From contig NZ_VNWN01000002.1 of assembly GCF_012720115.1 (NCBI RefSeq), positions 682,001 through 746,000 on the forward strand: a DNA stretch of 64,000 nt. The letters are read 5' to 3'. Made by a program: the position numbers and the translations under genes. A model generated the notes under the pieces. It ran no database searches. It worked only from the letters and a program-made list of their open reading frames with translations, and had not been told where the DNA came from. This document shows, piece after piece, positions 1 through 8,673 of the stretch (position 1 is the first letter of the stretch; each line of letters begins with the position of its first letter). The stretch is from Sneathiella chinensis (lineage in GTDB: Bacteria; Pseudomonadota; Alphaproteobacteria; Sneathiellales; Sneathiellaceae).

Positions 1-619
1 CCCGGTTCTGAAAATGGGCCTTCGAGATCACCGGCAGCATCTGTCCGACAATTTGCGGCAATTCCCGGTTGGGCGGGCCGGAGAAATGGAACTTGATCCG
101 CTGCGGTGACAGGATTTCGCCCCGCTCCACGTTGGCGTAGTAATAGCGGAACAGGGGCGCGCCTTTTTCCTTTACGGTTTCAAGGCTGAAGGCCAGATCT
201 TCGGCCGTGACAGGGGTGCCATCCTGAAAGCGGGCTTCGGGCCGGATGTTGAAAATGGCATAGCTGAGATCGGCGGGGACCTCCACGCTTTCCGCAACCA
301 GACCATATTCCTGACTGGCCGTGTCATTGGGCTGGGCCATCAGGGTATCGAAGGTCAGGCCAAGGCCGCTGGCCGACTGGCCGCGGGAAATGAACGGGTT
401 CAGGTTGTCAAATCCGCCAAGCGCGGACAGCTTCAAACTGCCGCCTTTGGGGGCGTCGGGGTTGGCATAATCCAGATGGGTAAAGTCGGGGCCGTATTTC
501 AGCGGTCCGGCGAGGGACAGGCCATGACTTTTCGTCACCGGGACGTCGTTTGCGAAGGAGAGGGAGGCCGCCATCATGAAAGCCGTCCCCAGTACAATCG
601 ATGCCTTTAGCGTGCGCAT
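1..619 (-). CDS. YejA-like ABC transporter substrate-binding protein, N-terminal part
   Basis: This is the first 206 codons of a periplasmic solute-binding protein of family 5 (SBP_bac_5); the rest lies beyond base 1. The start is the ATG complementary to 617-619, preceded by AGGGG at a good distance. A signal peptide covers about residues 1-24 and ends in SFA-ND. The segments DYANPDAPKGG and FDNLNPFISRGQ match the subgroup of E. coli YejA, which binds peptides or the peptide-nucleotide microcin C for the YejBEF importer. The segment FQDGTPVTAEDLAFSLE is the usual family 5 core. The permease and ATPase genes would be downstream of it, outside the window, so the substrate is inferred from family only. 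Confidence 0.8.
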   Translation of the reverse strand, partial: MRTLKASIVLGTAFMMAASLSFANDVPVTKSHGLSLAGPLKYGPDFTHLDYANPDAPKGGSLKLSALGGFDNLNPFISRGQSASGLGLTFDTLMAQPNDTASQEYGLVAESVEVPADLSYAIFNIRPEARFQDGTPVTAEDLAFSLETVKEKGAPLFRYYYANVERGEILSPQRIKFHFSGPPNRELPQIVGQMLPVISKAHFQNR

Positions 620-703
620 TTTACCCCTGTTGGTTGCGTATTTTGACATACGTCAACATGGGACCAAACGGCCAAGACATCAAGATTAAAAGACTTTTTT
701 CCG

Positions 704-1486
704 TTAGTCCCGGGACAGCAGGGCGAGGGCCTGCTGGTGCAGGGCTTCATTGCCGGACGCCAGAACATAACCCGGCGTGGTCAGGGTCAGGGGATTGCCA
801 TCCCAATCGGACATGACACCCCCGGCATTCTCGACGATGGGGACGAGGGCGCAATAATCAAATGGCTTCATGTCGAAGTCGGCAACCAGATCGACAAAAC
901 CGTGTGCCAGCAGGCCATAGGCGTAACTGTCGTAACCGAAGCGTTTACGGGCGGCTGAGGTGCAAAGGCGCTCGTATTCCGGGCCGCGGTCACTCTTGAA
1001 CAGTTCGACCCCCCATGAGAAGAGGGAGGCCTGCTCTACCGTGTTGATGGCATCACGGGTCTGGATGGGAACATCATTGAGGGTGGTGACGCCATTGGCG
1101 CCAACCCAGCGTTCCCCGGAAATGGGCTGGTACATCAATCCCATCACCGGTGCCCCGTTTCTGACCAGCCCGATCAGGCAGGTAAAGGTCGGGGACCCGG
1201 AAATAAAGGAATGGGTGCCATCAATGGGGTCCAGAACCCAGACATATTCCGCATCGGTGCGAACCTGTCCGTGTTCCTCTCCGTAAATCCCGTGATCGGG
1301 AAATTCGGCCTCGATGATTTTTCGCATGGCCATTTCGGCGTTCCTGTCAGCGATGGTGACAGGGCTGGCATCTTCCTTGCTGATGATGTCCAGCTTTTGC
1401 CGGTAAAGAGGGCGGATCACCTCACCCGCAGCGTCGGCAAGACGGTGGGCGAGGTCAATAAAGCTCCGAGGGCACTCTTTTGTCAT
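704..1486 (-). CDS. hisN: inositol monophosphatase family protein, probable histidinol-phosphatase
   Basis: A 260-residue Mg-dependent phosphatase of the IMPase fold. Metal-binding motifs are visible: E70/E71 in GEEHG, the DPIDGT box at 86-91, and a third aspartate in the segment KPFDYCALVPIVENAGG, followed by SDWDG. The HisN-type members of this family (histidinol-phosphate to histidinol, histidine biosynthesis) are the closest by overall look, including the short THSF stretch after DPIDG. Inositol-1-phosphate or another sugar phosphate remains possible. It lies 21 bp behind the cytochrome gene on the same strand and may be co-transcribed with it. No other histidine gene is in the window. 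Confidence 0.72.
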   Translation of the reverse strand: MTKECPRSFIDLAHRLADAAGEVIRPLYRQKLDIISKEDASPVTIADRNAEMAMRKIIEAEFPDHGIYGEEHGQVRTDAEYVWVLDPIDGTHSFISGSPTFTCLIGLVRNGAPVMGLMYQPISGERWVGANGVTTLNDVPIQTRDAINTVEQASLFSWGVELFKSDRGPEYERLCTSAARKRFGYDSYAYGLLAHGFVDLVADFDMKPFDYCALVPIVENAGGVMSDWDGNPLTLTTPGYVLASGNEALHQQALALLSRD

Positions 1487-1507
1487 GCGAAAAGCCGATC
1501 AGGTTGC

Positions 1508-2056
1508 TTATTCAGCAGCCGGAAGAGGGGTGGACTCGGTTCCCAGTGTCCGAAGATAGGCGATCAGGTCCGCGCGATCGTCAGCCTTTTTCAGGCCAGC
1601 GAAGGACATTTTCGTACCGTTGATGAAATCTTTCGGTTTTTTCAGGAAAGCATCCAGATCCTCATAGGTCCAGGTGCCGCCGTGGGAAACCATGGCATCA
1701 GAGTAGGAGAACCCTGCGTGGGATGCCTTGGCGCGATCCAGAACAGCATAGAGGTTCGGGCCGATCTTGTTGGCTCCGCCTTCCTCGGTTGTGTGGCAGG
1801 CGCTACACTTTTTGAAAACTTTTTCACCCTTGGCCACATCGGCAGAGGCCAACAGGGCACCCAGTGACGGGCCTTCTTCCTTGACTTCTGCAGCGGCTGA
1901 GCTATCCCCACCCGTACTTGCGACCTCAATTGCGTAGGCGTTCTGTTCCGGGAAAGTAGGGGAAACCGCGATGTTGGCGATCTCGCTGATAGCGACAACT
2001 GCGAGCGCTCCGCCAAGCACGGCACCTGCGATTTTGTTTAGCTCAAAATTATCCAT
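1508..2056 (-). CDS. cycM: membrane-anchored class I cytochrome c (CycM type)
   Basis: A 182-residue protein with one uncleaved N-terminal membrane helix (about residues 9-31), a low-complexity periplasmic linker (about 45-75), and a mitochondrial-type cytochrome c domain. The haem site is CSACH at 84-88, and the sixth ligand is likely M150 in NGTKMSFAG. In alphaproteobacteria such CycM proteins carry electrons from the bc1 complex to the aa3 oxidase. The start has GAGGT just upstream. It is divergent from kdsB; the cycM-kdsB-pheA neighbourhood is a familiar alphaproteobacterial arrangement. Confidence 0.9.
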   Translation of the reverse strand: MDNFELNKIAGAVLGGALAVVAISEIANIAVSPTFPEQNAYAIEVASTGGDSSAAAEVKEEGPSLGALLASADVAKGEKVFKKCSACHTTEEGGANKIGPNLYAVLDRAKASHAGFSYSDAMVSHGGTWTYEDLDAFLKKPKDFINGTKMSFAGLKKADDRADLIAYLRTLGTESTPLPAAE

Positions 2057-2229
2057 TGCTTACCTCAGCTCATGATTTCTGCGTAGCTCTAGCAAACGCA
2101 GTAAAAAAAAGCGAGTGGAATTTAACGGCTTTCACTTCAAAAGCGCAAGCCGTATATATTCTTTCTTGAAAAGTTTCCGCTGAAATGCGGCTGTATCATT
2201 GTTTTCGTATCAAAGAGCAGGGTCCCACC

Positions 2230-2979
2230 ATGGCTGCTGGTAAAAGTCCGATCATTGTTATCCCCGCCCGCATGGCCTCTACCCGTTTGCCGGGTAAACC
2301 GCTGGCGGAAATCGACGGCAAACCGATGATTGTGCAGGTTCTGGATCGCGCCCGCGAGGCGGATGTGGGGCCGGTGATCGTCGCCTGTGCCGAGCCGGAA
2401 ATTGCTGCCGCCGTGACCGAGGCGGGCGGGCAGGCCGTGCTGACGCGGGTGGATCATCCGTCTGGGTCCGACCGGGTTCATGAGGCCGTTGAGCTTTTTG
2501 ATCCCGAGGGTCGCCATGATGCGATCATCAATTTGCAGGGGGATCTTCCCGCCCTTGATCCGGCGGCGGTGTCGGCTGCCCATGAGGCGCTGATCCGAAA
2601 TAATGCGGATATCGCGACGCTGGTGGCGGAAATTACCGATCCGGCGGAACTGGATGATGAAAATGCGGTGAAGGCGGTGGTTAGCCTGTCCGAGGGGGCG
2701 CGCATGGGGCGGGCCATCTGGTTCAGCCGCCTGAAGGCCCCGTGGGGCGAAGGGCCGCATTATCACCATATCGGAATCTATGCCTATCAGCGTGCGGCGC
2801 TGGCCCGCTTCGTCAGCCTGCCGCCGTCCCCGCTGGAGCAGCGCGAGAAGCTGGAGCAGTTGAGGGCCCTTGAAGCGGGTATGCGGATTGATGCAGCTCT
2901 CGTTGACACGGTGCCGCTGGGCGTTGATACTTCCGACGACCTTGCGCGTATTCGTGCATTGTTCGAATCCCGCCGGTAA
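2230..2979 (+). CDS. kdsB: 3-deoxy-manno-octulosonate cytidylyltransferase
   Basis: Activates Kdo with CTP to CMP-Kdo for lipopolysaccharide core synthesis in the cytoplasm. The nucleotidyltransferase start IPARMASTRLPGKPL (residues 11-25) and the motif RVDHPSGSDRVHEAV are diagnostic. I take the ATG at 2230 (249 residues, the normal family length) rather than an in-frame ATG at 2185: the protein then begins MAAGKSPIIVIPAR, and AGGG lies upstream. It is followed by pheA after a 65-bp gap that could hold its own promoter. Confidence 0.93.
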   Translation: MAAGKSPIIVIPARMASTRLPGKPLAEIDGKPMIVQVLDRAREADVGPVIVACAEPEIAAAVTEAGGQAVLTRVDHPSGSDRVHEAVELFDPEGRHDAIINLQGDLPALDPAAVSAAHEALIRNNADIATLVAEITDPAELDDENAVKAVVSLSEGARMGRAIWFSRLKAPWGEGPHYHHIGIYAYQRAALARFVSLPPSPLEQREKLEQLRALEAGMRIDAALVDTVPLGVDTSDDLARIRALFESRR

Positions 2980-3044
2980 AACGGCATTCCCGATCACATA
3001 CCAACTTATTTATCGTCAATACCCATAATAATCGGATTAAAATC

Positions 3045-3905
3045 ATGGCCGAAATAGACCCAGAAAAGTCAATTGCCTTCCAGGGCGTCCCGGGTGCGTA
3101 TGGACATTTGTCCTGCAGCAACGTTTTTCCGGATATGGAGGCAATCGCCTGCGAGACCTTTGCAGATGCGCTGGCCATGGTGTCCGAGGAACGGGCAAAA
3201 TATGCGATGATCCCCATTGAAAATTCGCTAGGCGGACGTGTGGCGGATATCCATCATCTGCTGCCTGAATCCGGTCTGTATATTATTGGTGAGCATTTCC
3301 AGCCGGTCCAGCATCAGTTGCTGGGAGTTCCGGGGACAAAGCTGACGGATATCAAGAAGGCCCACAGTCACGAACAGGCCCTGTCCCAATGCCGGAACTT
3401 CATCCGCGAACTGGGGATTGAGGCGGTTATCCATGCGGATACGGCAGGCTCTGCCAAGATGGTCGCAGAAATCGGCGATCCGACACAGGCGTCCATCGCC
3501 TCCAGTCTGGCCGGGAAAATCTATGGTCTGGATGTGATCCGCGAGCGGGTCGAGGACCGGCTGGGCAACACCACGCGGTTTGTCATCATGTCCCGGACCC
3601 GCAAGGACCCGACCCCGCGGGACGGCGATTGCATGACCAGCCTTGTGTTTCAGGTGCGCAGCCAGCCTGCGGCCCTTTACAAGGCTCTTGGGGGGTTTGC
3701 GACGAACGGCGTTAACGTGACCAAGCTGGAAAGCTACATCACGGATGCCAGTTTCGAGGCCGCGCAGTTCTATATTGATGTGGAAGGGCATCCTGAAGAG
3801 GCCCCTCTCGCCCGGGCGCTGGAGGAATTGCAGTTCTTCTCGGCCAAGCTGAAGATGCTGGGAGTTTATCCGAAGCATCCCTACCGGACCGAATATAGCG
3901 CATAA
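3045..3905 (+). CDS. pheA: prephenate dehydratase
   Basis: Converts prephenate to phenylpyruvate in phenylalanine synthesis. This is a monofunctional 286-residue enzyme without a chorismate mutase domain. The catalytic domain shows FQGVPGAYG near residue 12, IENSLGGRV near 58, and NTTRFVIM near 175. The ACT domain that senses phenylalanine starts near residue 200 (SLVFQVRSQPAALYKAL). The ESRP motif of other families reads ESYI here, as in other alphaproteobacterial PheA proteins. Confidence 0.93.
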   Translation: MAEIDPEKSIAFQGVPGAYGHLSCSNVFPDMEAIACETFADALAMVSEERAKYAMIPIENSLGGRVADIHHLLPESGLYIIGEHFQPVQHQLLGVPGTKLTDIKKAHSHEQALSQCRNFIRELGIEAVIHADTAGSAKMVAEIGDPTQASIASSLAGKIYGLDVIRERVEDRLGNTTRFVIMSRTRKDPTPRDGDCMTSLVFQVRSQPAALYKALGGFATNGVNVTKLESYITDASFEAAQFYIDVEGHPEEAPLARALEELQFFSAKLKMLGVYPKHPYRTEYSA

Positions 3906-4036
3906 GGCTTGAAAGGCAGGGTCAGACTGTCATATAAGCGCTTTCGAATGTCGGGGTTCCTGTTTTGGAGCCCCGCCTTGCATCCTGCTGGCGAGAGCCC
4001 TTGCAGGTTGAGGATCCTGTAAACGGAAGATACGGC

Positions 4037-4606
4037 ATGAATGAGAAAACCGAAGCCCCGGCGAGCCGGGCCCGCGCCCTGTTTCTGGTGACCGGCGTGA
4101 TCGCCATGGGGATCGTTGTCACAGCGTCCAACATTCTGGTGGAAATGCCCATCAATGACTGGCTCACATGGGGGGCGCTCAGCTATCCGTTTGCCTTTCT
4201 GGTGACGGACCTGACCAACCGGGCGCTGGGGGCGGGCAAGGCCCGGATTGTTGTTCTGGTCGGGTTCCTGTTCGCGGTTGTGATGTCGCTGTTGCTGGCC
4301 GATGCGCGGATTGCAGTGGCTTCCGGGGCGGCCTTCCTGATTGCCCAGTTGCTGGATGTCTTCCTGTTTGACCGCCTGCGTCAGGCCACATGGTGGAAGG
4401 CGCCTGTTTTCTCGTCGGTTATCGCGTCTTTTGTGGATACCCTGATTTTCTTCATTCTGGCCTTTGCCGGAACCGGTTTGCCGTGGGAAACATGGGCGCT
4501 TGGGGACTATGGCGTGAAAATCTTCATGGTTGCCGTGTTGATCCTGCCGTTCCGGGGGCTGTTGAAATACACAGACCCATTGACACTGGCAAGCACTGCC
4601 CGCTAA
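4037..4606 (+). CDS. VUT/YhhQ family queuosine-precursor transporter
   Basis: A 189-residue inner membrane protein with five to six hydrophobic segments. ASNILVEMPINDWLTWGA and YPFAFLVTDLTNR are typical of the VUT family (DUF165), whose E. coli member YhhQ imports queuosine precursors preQ0/preQ1. The start at 4037 (MNEKTEAP) is preferred over the in-frame ATG at 3965, because the extra N-terminus is not membrane-like and GGAAG lies before 4037. Transport substrate is inferred from the family. Confidence 0.82.
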   Translation: MNEKTEAPASRARALFLVTGVIAMGIVVTASNILVEMPINDWLTWGALSYPFAFLVTDLTNRALGAGKARIVVLVGFLFAVVMSLLLADARIAVASGAAFLIAQLLDVFLFDRLRQATWWKAPVFSSVIASFVDTLIFFILAFAGTGLPWETWALGDYGVKIFMVAVLILPFRGLLKYTDPLTLASTAR

Positions 4607-4617
4607 TCTGGGTGCCA

Positions 4618-4795
4618 TAAAAAAAGGCCGCGTAAAAACGCGGCCTAAGTAGGGAGGAAACGCCCTCAATCATAAGGGCTGTCAGTGTGTGCTGACTGTT
4701 TTTATATTGCACTTGCGAACAAAAATCGCAAGTGCAAAACTCCTTCATCGATCATTTTTCCCAAATAAATCTGTCATTGCCTGCGGAATGATCGC
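4618..4795 (-). ncRNA. candidate trans-acting small RNA with CCUCCC motif
   Basis: No convincing gene lies between 4607 and 5115, but the minus strand carries an ordered RNA-like structure. A -35/-10 pair TTGCGA-16 bp-TATTTA (4829 to 4802) would start a transcript near 4795. Then come a perfect hairpin (arms TTGCACTTGCGA/TCGCAAGTGCAA, 4710-4740), a GTCAG/CTGAC hairpin, a GCCCT/AGGGC hairpin, an unpaired GTTTCCTCCC stretch, and a stem GGCCGCG/CGCGGCC (4626-4645) followed by seven Ts. Exposed CCUCC-type motifs between a hairpin and the terminator are a mark of several alphaproteobacterial sRNA families. The 4830-5115 remainder shows nothing I can name. Confidence 0.45.
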
Positions 4796-5115
4796 GTCGC
4801 CTAAATAGCGGGCAGACTTTTGGTCGCAATTTGTGCAATTCCCTTACATTTCAATCGCTTGAAGTTTCTGTGTCGGCCACATGTCGGGCTTTCCGGGGCG
4901 GAATGACAGCCGATTCGGTGAACTTGGACAGCGCGGTGAAAGTGCGCTGTGTCCCATGTTGCAGGGGTGCTGAATTGTGCGACGCACAATTTTGGTAAGA
5001 GGTGATTTGGGGTGCGAGGCTGGTGGTGTTGCAGCCCGCACGGATCGGAAAGGGTATCTCGATCAGCGCGGACGTGCAGTGGTGGCAGGCGATTGCCGTT
5101 AGGGGCGAGGGGTGG

Positions 5116-6036
5116 TTACTCCGCCACCCACGCTGCCGCCAGTTGGTGGGCAATGGCAAGGGGCGGGGCCAGTCGCGGGATGTCCCGGGTCACTGACTTT
5201 GCCAGCATGTCGATCACTTCCGCCCGTGTGAACCACCGGGCATCAGAGAGTTCTGTCTCGTCCAGTGTGATTTCCTCGCTGGTGGCTTCGGCAAAGCAGC
5301 CGATCATCAGCGATGAGGGGTAGGGCCACGGCTGGGAGGAATGGTAGGTGACGTTGGTGGCCGTAATGCGGGTTTCCTCATACACCTCGCGCAGGACGGC
5401 CTGCTCGATGGTTTCGCCGGGCTCCACAAAGCCGGCCAGACAGGAATATTGCTGTTCCGGGAAATTGTGGCCGCTGCCCAGCAGGCATTTGTCGCCTTTT
5501 GTGACCATCATGATGACAACCGGGTCGGTGCGCGGGAAATGCAGGGCGTTACAGGTCTCGCTTGAACATTTCCGGGAATAGCCCGCTTCCTGAAGGTGGG
5601 TCTTTGCCCCGCACTGGGCGCAAAATCCGTGGGTCTTGTGCCAGGACAGCATGGACCGGGCCTGGGCCAGTGCCCCTGCTTCGCCGGGGCGCAGATTGGA
5701 GGAAATGTTGCGGACATCGATAAACTTGCCCCAGTCGCTGTTCGGAAGCTGTTTCGGGTTCTCGATGGTGGAGACATCAACCGCGAAATGGCAGGCGAAA
5801 TCGGCCGTGCCAAGGAAGACCAGCGTGGCACCGGCATCGATGAAGGACCGGACATCGGTATAGCCCCGCCAGTCGATTTCCGGCCCGCCCGCAAGGTCAA
5901 TCAGGGCGCGCAGGTTGTGCATGGGAAGAAAACGGGTAGACGGGTTTTCCAATTTCTCCGCCAACCAGTCGGAATCACTCCGATGATCGGCAGACCGGTC
6001 AAATCTGTTGCCGGTAAAAACTAATGGTTTGCTCAT
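5116..6036 (-). CDS. nudC: NAD(H) pyrophosphatase / RNA-deNADding Nudix hydrolase
   Basis: A 306-residue NudC. It has a zinc ribbon with Cys 139, 142, 157 and 162, a complete Nudix box at 202-224 (GFVEPGETIEQAVLREVYEE...), and the family signature SQPWPYP at 234-240. NudC cleaves NAD(H) to NMN(H) and AMP and removes NAD caps from RNA. The ATG at 6036 (MSKPLVF) is preferred; a longer frame begins with TTG at 6075 and has no better ribosome site. NudC in this neighbourhood next to pheA fits other alphaproteobacteria. The usual Phe of SQPWPFP is Tyr, a mild change. Confidence 0.9.
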   Translation of the reverse strand: MSKPLVFTGNRFDRSADHRSDSDWLAEKLENPSTRFLPMHNLRALIDLAGGPEIDWRGYTDVRSFIDAGATLVFLGTADFACHFAVDVSTIENPKQLPNSDWGKFIDVRNISSNLRPGEAGALAQARSMLSWHKTHGFCAQCGAKTHLQEAGYSRKCSSETCNALHFPRTDPVVIMMVTKGDKCLLGSGHNFPEQQYSCLAGFVEPGETIEQAVLREVYEETRITATNVTYHSSQPWPYPSSLMIGCFAEATSEEITLDETELSDARWFTRAEVIDMLAKSVTRDIPRLAPPLAIAHQLAAAWVAE

Positions 6037-6220
6037 ATCAGGCGGAACTTTGGCACAACTTTTCCGCCATCGCAATCGTCAAGCGAATGGGGATGAAGGT
6101 GCCGGGTGTCGGGTATTTACCCCTTTGGGGAGGATGGGCGGGGGCGGAATGGGGCTGCGTCCGGCTTTTTTCCCAAAAAGGTCTTGATAATTGCCCTCAC
6201 ATGTCAGATATAGGCGGTGG

Positions 6221-6311
6221 AAGGCTGGTGATGGACGTGCTCCTCGCTAACCCGGTCAGGTCCGGAAGGAAGCAGCCGTAACGAGTTTCGGCGCGGGTCG
6301 TTGCCAGTCTT
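6221..6311 (+). ncRNA. ffs: signal recognition particle RNA (4.5S, small bacterial type)
   Basis: The conserved SRP domain IV core GGTCAGGTCCGGAAGGAAGC is at 6254-6273, with the following AGCC closing it. The ends pair: AAGGCTGGTGA (6221-6231) with TCGTTGCCAGTCTT (6298-6311), using a few G-U pairs. About 91 nt, the small type without an Alu domain. It partners with Ffh in co-translational protein targeting. Placement just before dnaX-ybaB-recR is a common bacterial arrangement. Exact ends are uncertain by a few bases. Confidence 0.93.
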
Positions 6312-6403
6312 CTTTATCACGGCAGTTGAGTGCCGCTCTCCCCTCTTCATTTTTATTCTCTTAGGCTTTGATTTGACAGATATCTGTCTGGTATGCTCCG
6401 GCC

Positions 6404-8248
6404 ATGTCAGAAGATAAGTCAAACAACGCGTATCGCGTCCTTGCCCGCAAGTACAGGCCGTCGAATTTCGATGACCTGATCGGCCATGAAGCCATGGTGC
6501 GAACCCTGTCCAATGCGCTGGACAAGGGGCGGCTTGCCCATGCCTTTGTGTTGACCGGGACGCGGGGAATCGGCAAGACAACCACCGCCCGTATTATCGC
6601 TCGCGGCCTGAACTGTATCGGGCCGGACGGGCAGGGCGGACCGACGGTGCATCCATGCGGGCAATGCGTGAATTGCGTGTCCATTGCCGAAGACCGGCAT
6701 CAGGACGTTCTGGAAATGGACGCCGCCAGCCGTACCGGTGTGGATGATATTCGGGAACTGATTGACGGGGTTCGGTACCTGCCGGTCAGTGCCCGGTACA
6801 AAATTTACATCATCGACGAAGTGCACATGCTGTCCAAGAACGCGTTTAACGCGCTTTTGAAGACGCTGGAAGAGCCGCCGGAGCATGTGAAATTCATCTT
6901 TGCGACAACGGAAATCCGGAAAATTCCGGTTACCGTCCTGTCGCGCTGTCAGCGGTTTGACCTGAAGCGGGTCGATGCCGAAACACTGGCCGCCTATTTC
7001 GCGACCATTGCGGAAAAGGAAGGGGCCGAAATCGAAGGTGATGCGCTGGCCCTGATTGCCCGCGCCGCCGAAGGCTCGGTCCGGGACGGGTTGTCCCTGC
7101 TGGATCAGGCGATTGCCCATGGGGATGGCACGGTGACCGCCACGCAGGCCCGCGACATGCTGGGCCTTGCGGACCGGACACGGATGCTGGACCTTCTGGA
7201 AACGGTATTCAAGGGCGAGATTGCCGAGGCCTTGGGGATTTTGCGCAGCCAGTATGACAGCGGCGCAGACCCGGTGGTCGTGATGCAGGACCTCCTGGAA
7301 CTGACCCATTGGCTGACAACCCTGAAAGTGACCCCCGAGGCCGCCAATAATGTTGCCATGGCGGGCGGCGATGTGTCGCGTGGTCAGGACATGGCCACCG
7401 CCCTTGGGATGCCCACCTTGGCACGGGCCTGGCAGATGCTGCTGAAAGGGCTGGATGAGGTGCGGGGTGCCCCCATGGCCATCAGCGCCGCGGAAATGGT
7501 TCTTGTGCGTCTTGCCTATGCCAGCACCCTGCCGAGCCCGGAAGAACTGGCGAAGAAACTACAGGATGGGCAGTATACCGGCGGCGCGCCGGGCTCCGGT
7601 GCTCCGTCTGGCGGCGGCGGCGGTGGCGGCATGCGGGCCGCAGCGGGCGGCGGCGCAGCGGCAACCCTTGCGGTTTCCAACGCCATGCCCGATCCGGTGC
7701 ATCGCCCGGACAGTGCGCCGCGGGCGCATTTGTCCCTGGTTCAGAATGCTGCCCCGGAACGGGAACAGCAACCGCAGGCGGTCCCGGCCACCGAGGTAAC
7801 CCCGCCAACCCCGGAGCCGGCCCAAAAGGACGCGGTTGCCGATCTTGAGGATATCGTTGACCTGTTGTCGGATCGCAAGGATGTGATGCTGCGCGGTCAG
7901 GTGATTAATTTTATTCGGCCGGTGAAGTTTGAAGCGGGGTATCTGGAATTCAGCCCCGCGCCGGGGGCCCCGGCGGATTTGCCCGCCAAACTGGGCATGC
8001 GCCTTCGGGAACTGACCGGAGAGCGGTGGCAGGTCAGCATGACGGCCGAGGCGGAAGGCGCCCCGACACTGGCGGAAAAACGTCAGCTGGACAGGGCCGC
8101 CATGATCGCCGCCATTGAAAAGCATCCGCTGGTTCAAAATATCAAGGAAATCTTTGGCGGTGCGACAGTGAGCGAGGTTCGGGACCTTGCGCCGACTTTT
8201 GAACCTGCGTCCGATGACTTCGCGTCTGGTGACGACGATCTTGATTAA
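6404..8248 (+). CDS. dnaX: DNA polymerase III subunits gamma and tau
   Basis: The clamp-loader ATPase of the replicative polymerase, 614 residues. Walker A is GTRGIGKTT (52-60), the zinc-binding cysteines are C71, C85, C88 and C91, and Walker B is IIDEVHML (136-143). The sensor region has IPVTVLSRCQRF near 175. A Gly/Ala-rich linker (about 395-420) leads to the tau-specific C-terminal part (about 480-600), which binds DnaB and the polymerase. First gene of dnaX-ybaB-recR. Confidence 0.95.
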   Translation: MSEDKSNNAYRVLARKYRPSNFDDLIGHEAMVRTLSNALDKGRLAHAFVLTGTRGIGKTTTARIIARGLNCIGPDGQGGPTVHPCGQCVNCVSIAEDRHQDVLEMDAASRTGVDDIRELIDGVRYLPVSARYKIYIIDEVHMLSKNAFNALLKTLEEPPEHVKFIFATTEIRKIPVTVLSRCQRFDLKRVDAETLAAYFATIAEKEGAEIEGDALALIARAAEGSVRDGLSLLDQAIAHGDGTVTATQARDMLGLADRTRMLDLLETVFKGEIAEALGILRSQYDSGADPVVVMQDLLELTHWLTTLKVTPEAANNVAMAGGDVSRGQDMATALGMPTLARAWQMLLKGLDEVRGAPMAISAAEMVLVRLAYASTLPSPEELAKKLQDGQYTGGAPGSGAPSGGGGGGGMRAAAGGGAAATLAVSNAMPDPVHRPDSAPRAHLSLVQNAAPEREQQPQAVPATEVTPPTPEPAQKDAVADLEDIVDLLSDRKDVMLRGQVINFIRPVKFEAGYLEFSPAPGAPADLPAKLGMRLRELTGERWQVSMTAEAEGAPTLAEKRQLDRAAMIAAIEKHPLVQNIKEIFGGATVSEVRDLAPTFEPASDDFASGDDDLD

Positions 8249-8267
8249 AACAGTGAATTAGCAGTCT

Positions 8268-8305
8268 ATCACCCCCTGCAGGGCTTGGGTCCGCTGCGGG
8301 GTGAT
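8268..8305 (+). other. stem-loop between dnaX and ybaB
   Basis: ATCACCCC (8268-8275) pairs with GGGGTGAT (8298-8305), and GCAG (8278-8281) with CTGC (8294-8297), leaving a CT bulge and a 12-nt loop. No T-run follows, so it is not a plain terminator. It ends 19 nt before the ybaB start and could set mRNA stability or translation of ybaB-recR relative to dnaX. Confidence 0.55.
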
Positions 8306-8324
8306 GCAGCAACGGAGACAGAGT

Positions 8325-8648
8325 ATGAAGAATCTTGGCAATCTGATGAAACAGGCCAAGGAAATGCAGGCCAAGATGGCAGAAATGCAGAAAGCCCTGG
8401 AAAGTCACGAACTGACCGGCGCCTCCGGTGCCGGCATGGTCGAGATCACCCTGAACGGGAAGGGCGAAATGCGGGGGATCACCATCGACCCCAGCCTGAT
8501 CGACGCCGAGGAAAAGGAAATGCTGGAAGACCTGATCAAGGCGGCCCATGCGGACGCACGGGCGAAAGTGGATGCCTATTCCCAGGAAAAAATGAAGGAA
8601 ATGACCGGCGGCCTTCAGCTTCCCCCCGGCATGCAGATGCCGTTCTGA
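8325..8648 (+). CDS. ybaB: YbaB/EbfC family nucleoid-associated protein
   Basis: A 107-residue small basic/acidic helical protein (MKNLGNLMKQAKEMQAKM...), the standard YbaB length and N-terminus. These dimers bind DNA as tweezers and affect chromosome organisation; the gene accompanies recR in most bacteria. The start at 8325 has GGAGA seven to eight bases upstream. An in-frame ATG at 8301 lies inside the preceding stem-loop and is rejected. Confidence 0.93.
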   Translation: MKNLGNLMKQAKEMQAKMAEMQKALESHELTGASGAGMVEITLNGKGEMRGITIDPSLIDAEEKEMLEDLIKAAHADARAKVDAYSQEKMKEMTGGLQLPPGMQMPF

Positions 8649-8673
8649 TTGTTTCTTTTACGTGTGAGCGTTT

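Noticed and set aside
3881-4669. 262-residue minus-strand frame opposite the VUT transporter
   Set aside because: Pro/Gln/Arg/His-rich translation typical of the antisense of a membrane protein gene; the plus-strand gene is certain.
6373-6397. TTGACA and TATGCT before dnaX as a sigma-70 promoter
   Set aside because: The spacing is only 13 bp, too short for sigma-70. The hexamer is better explained as part of the palindrome.
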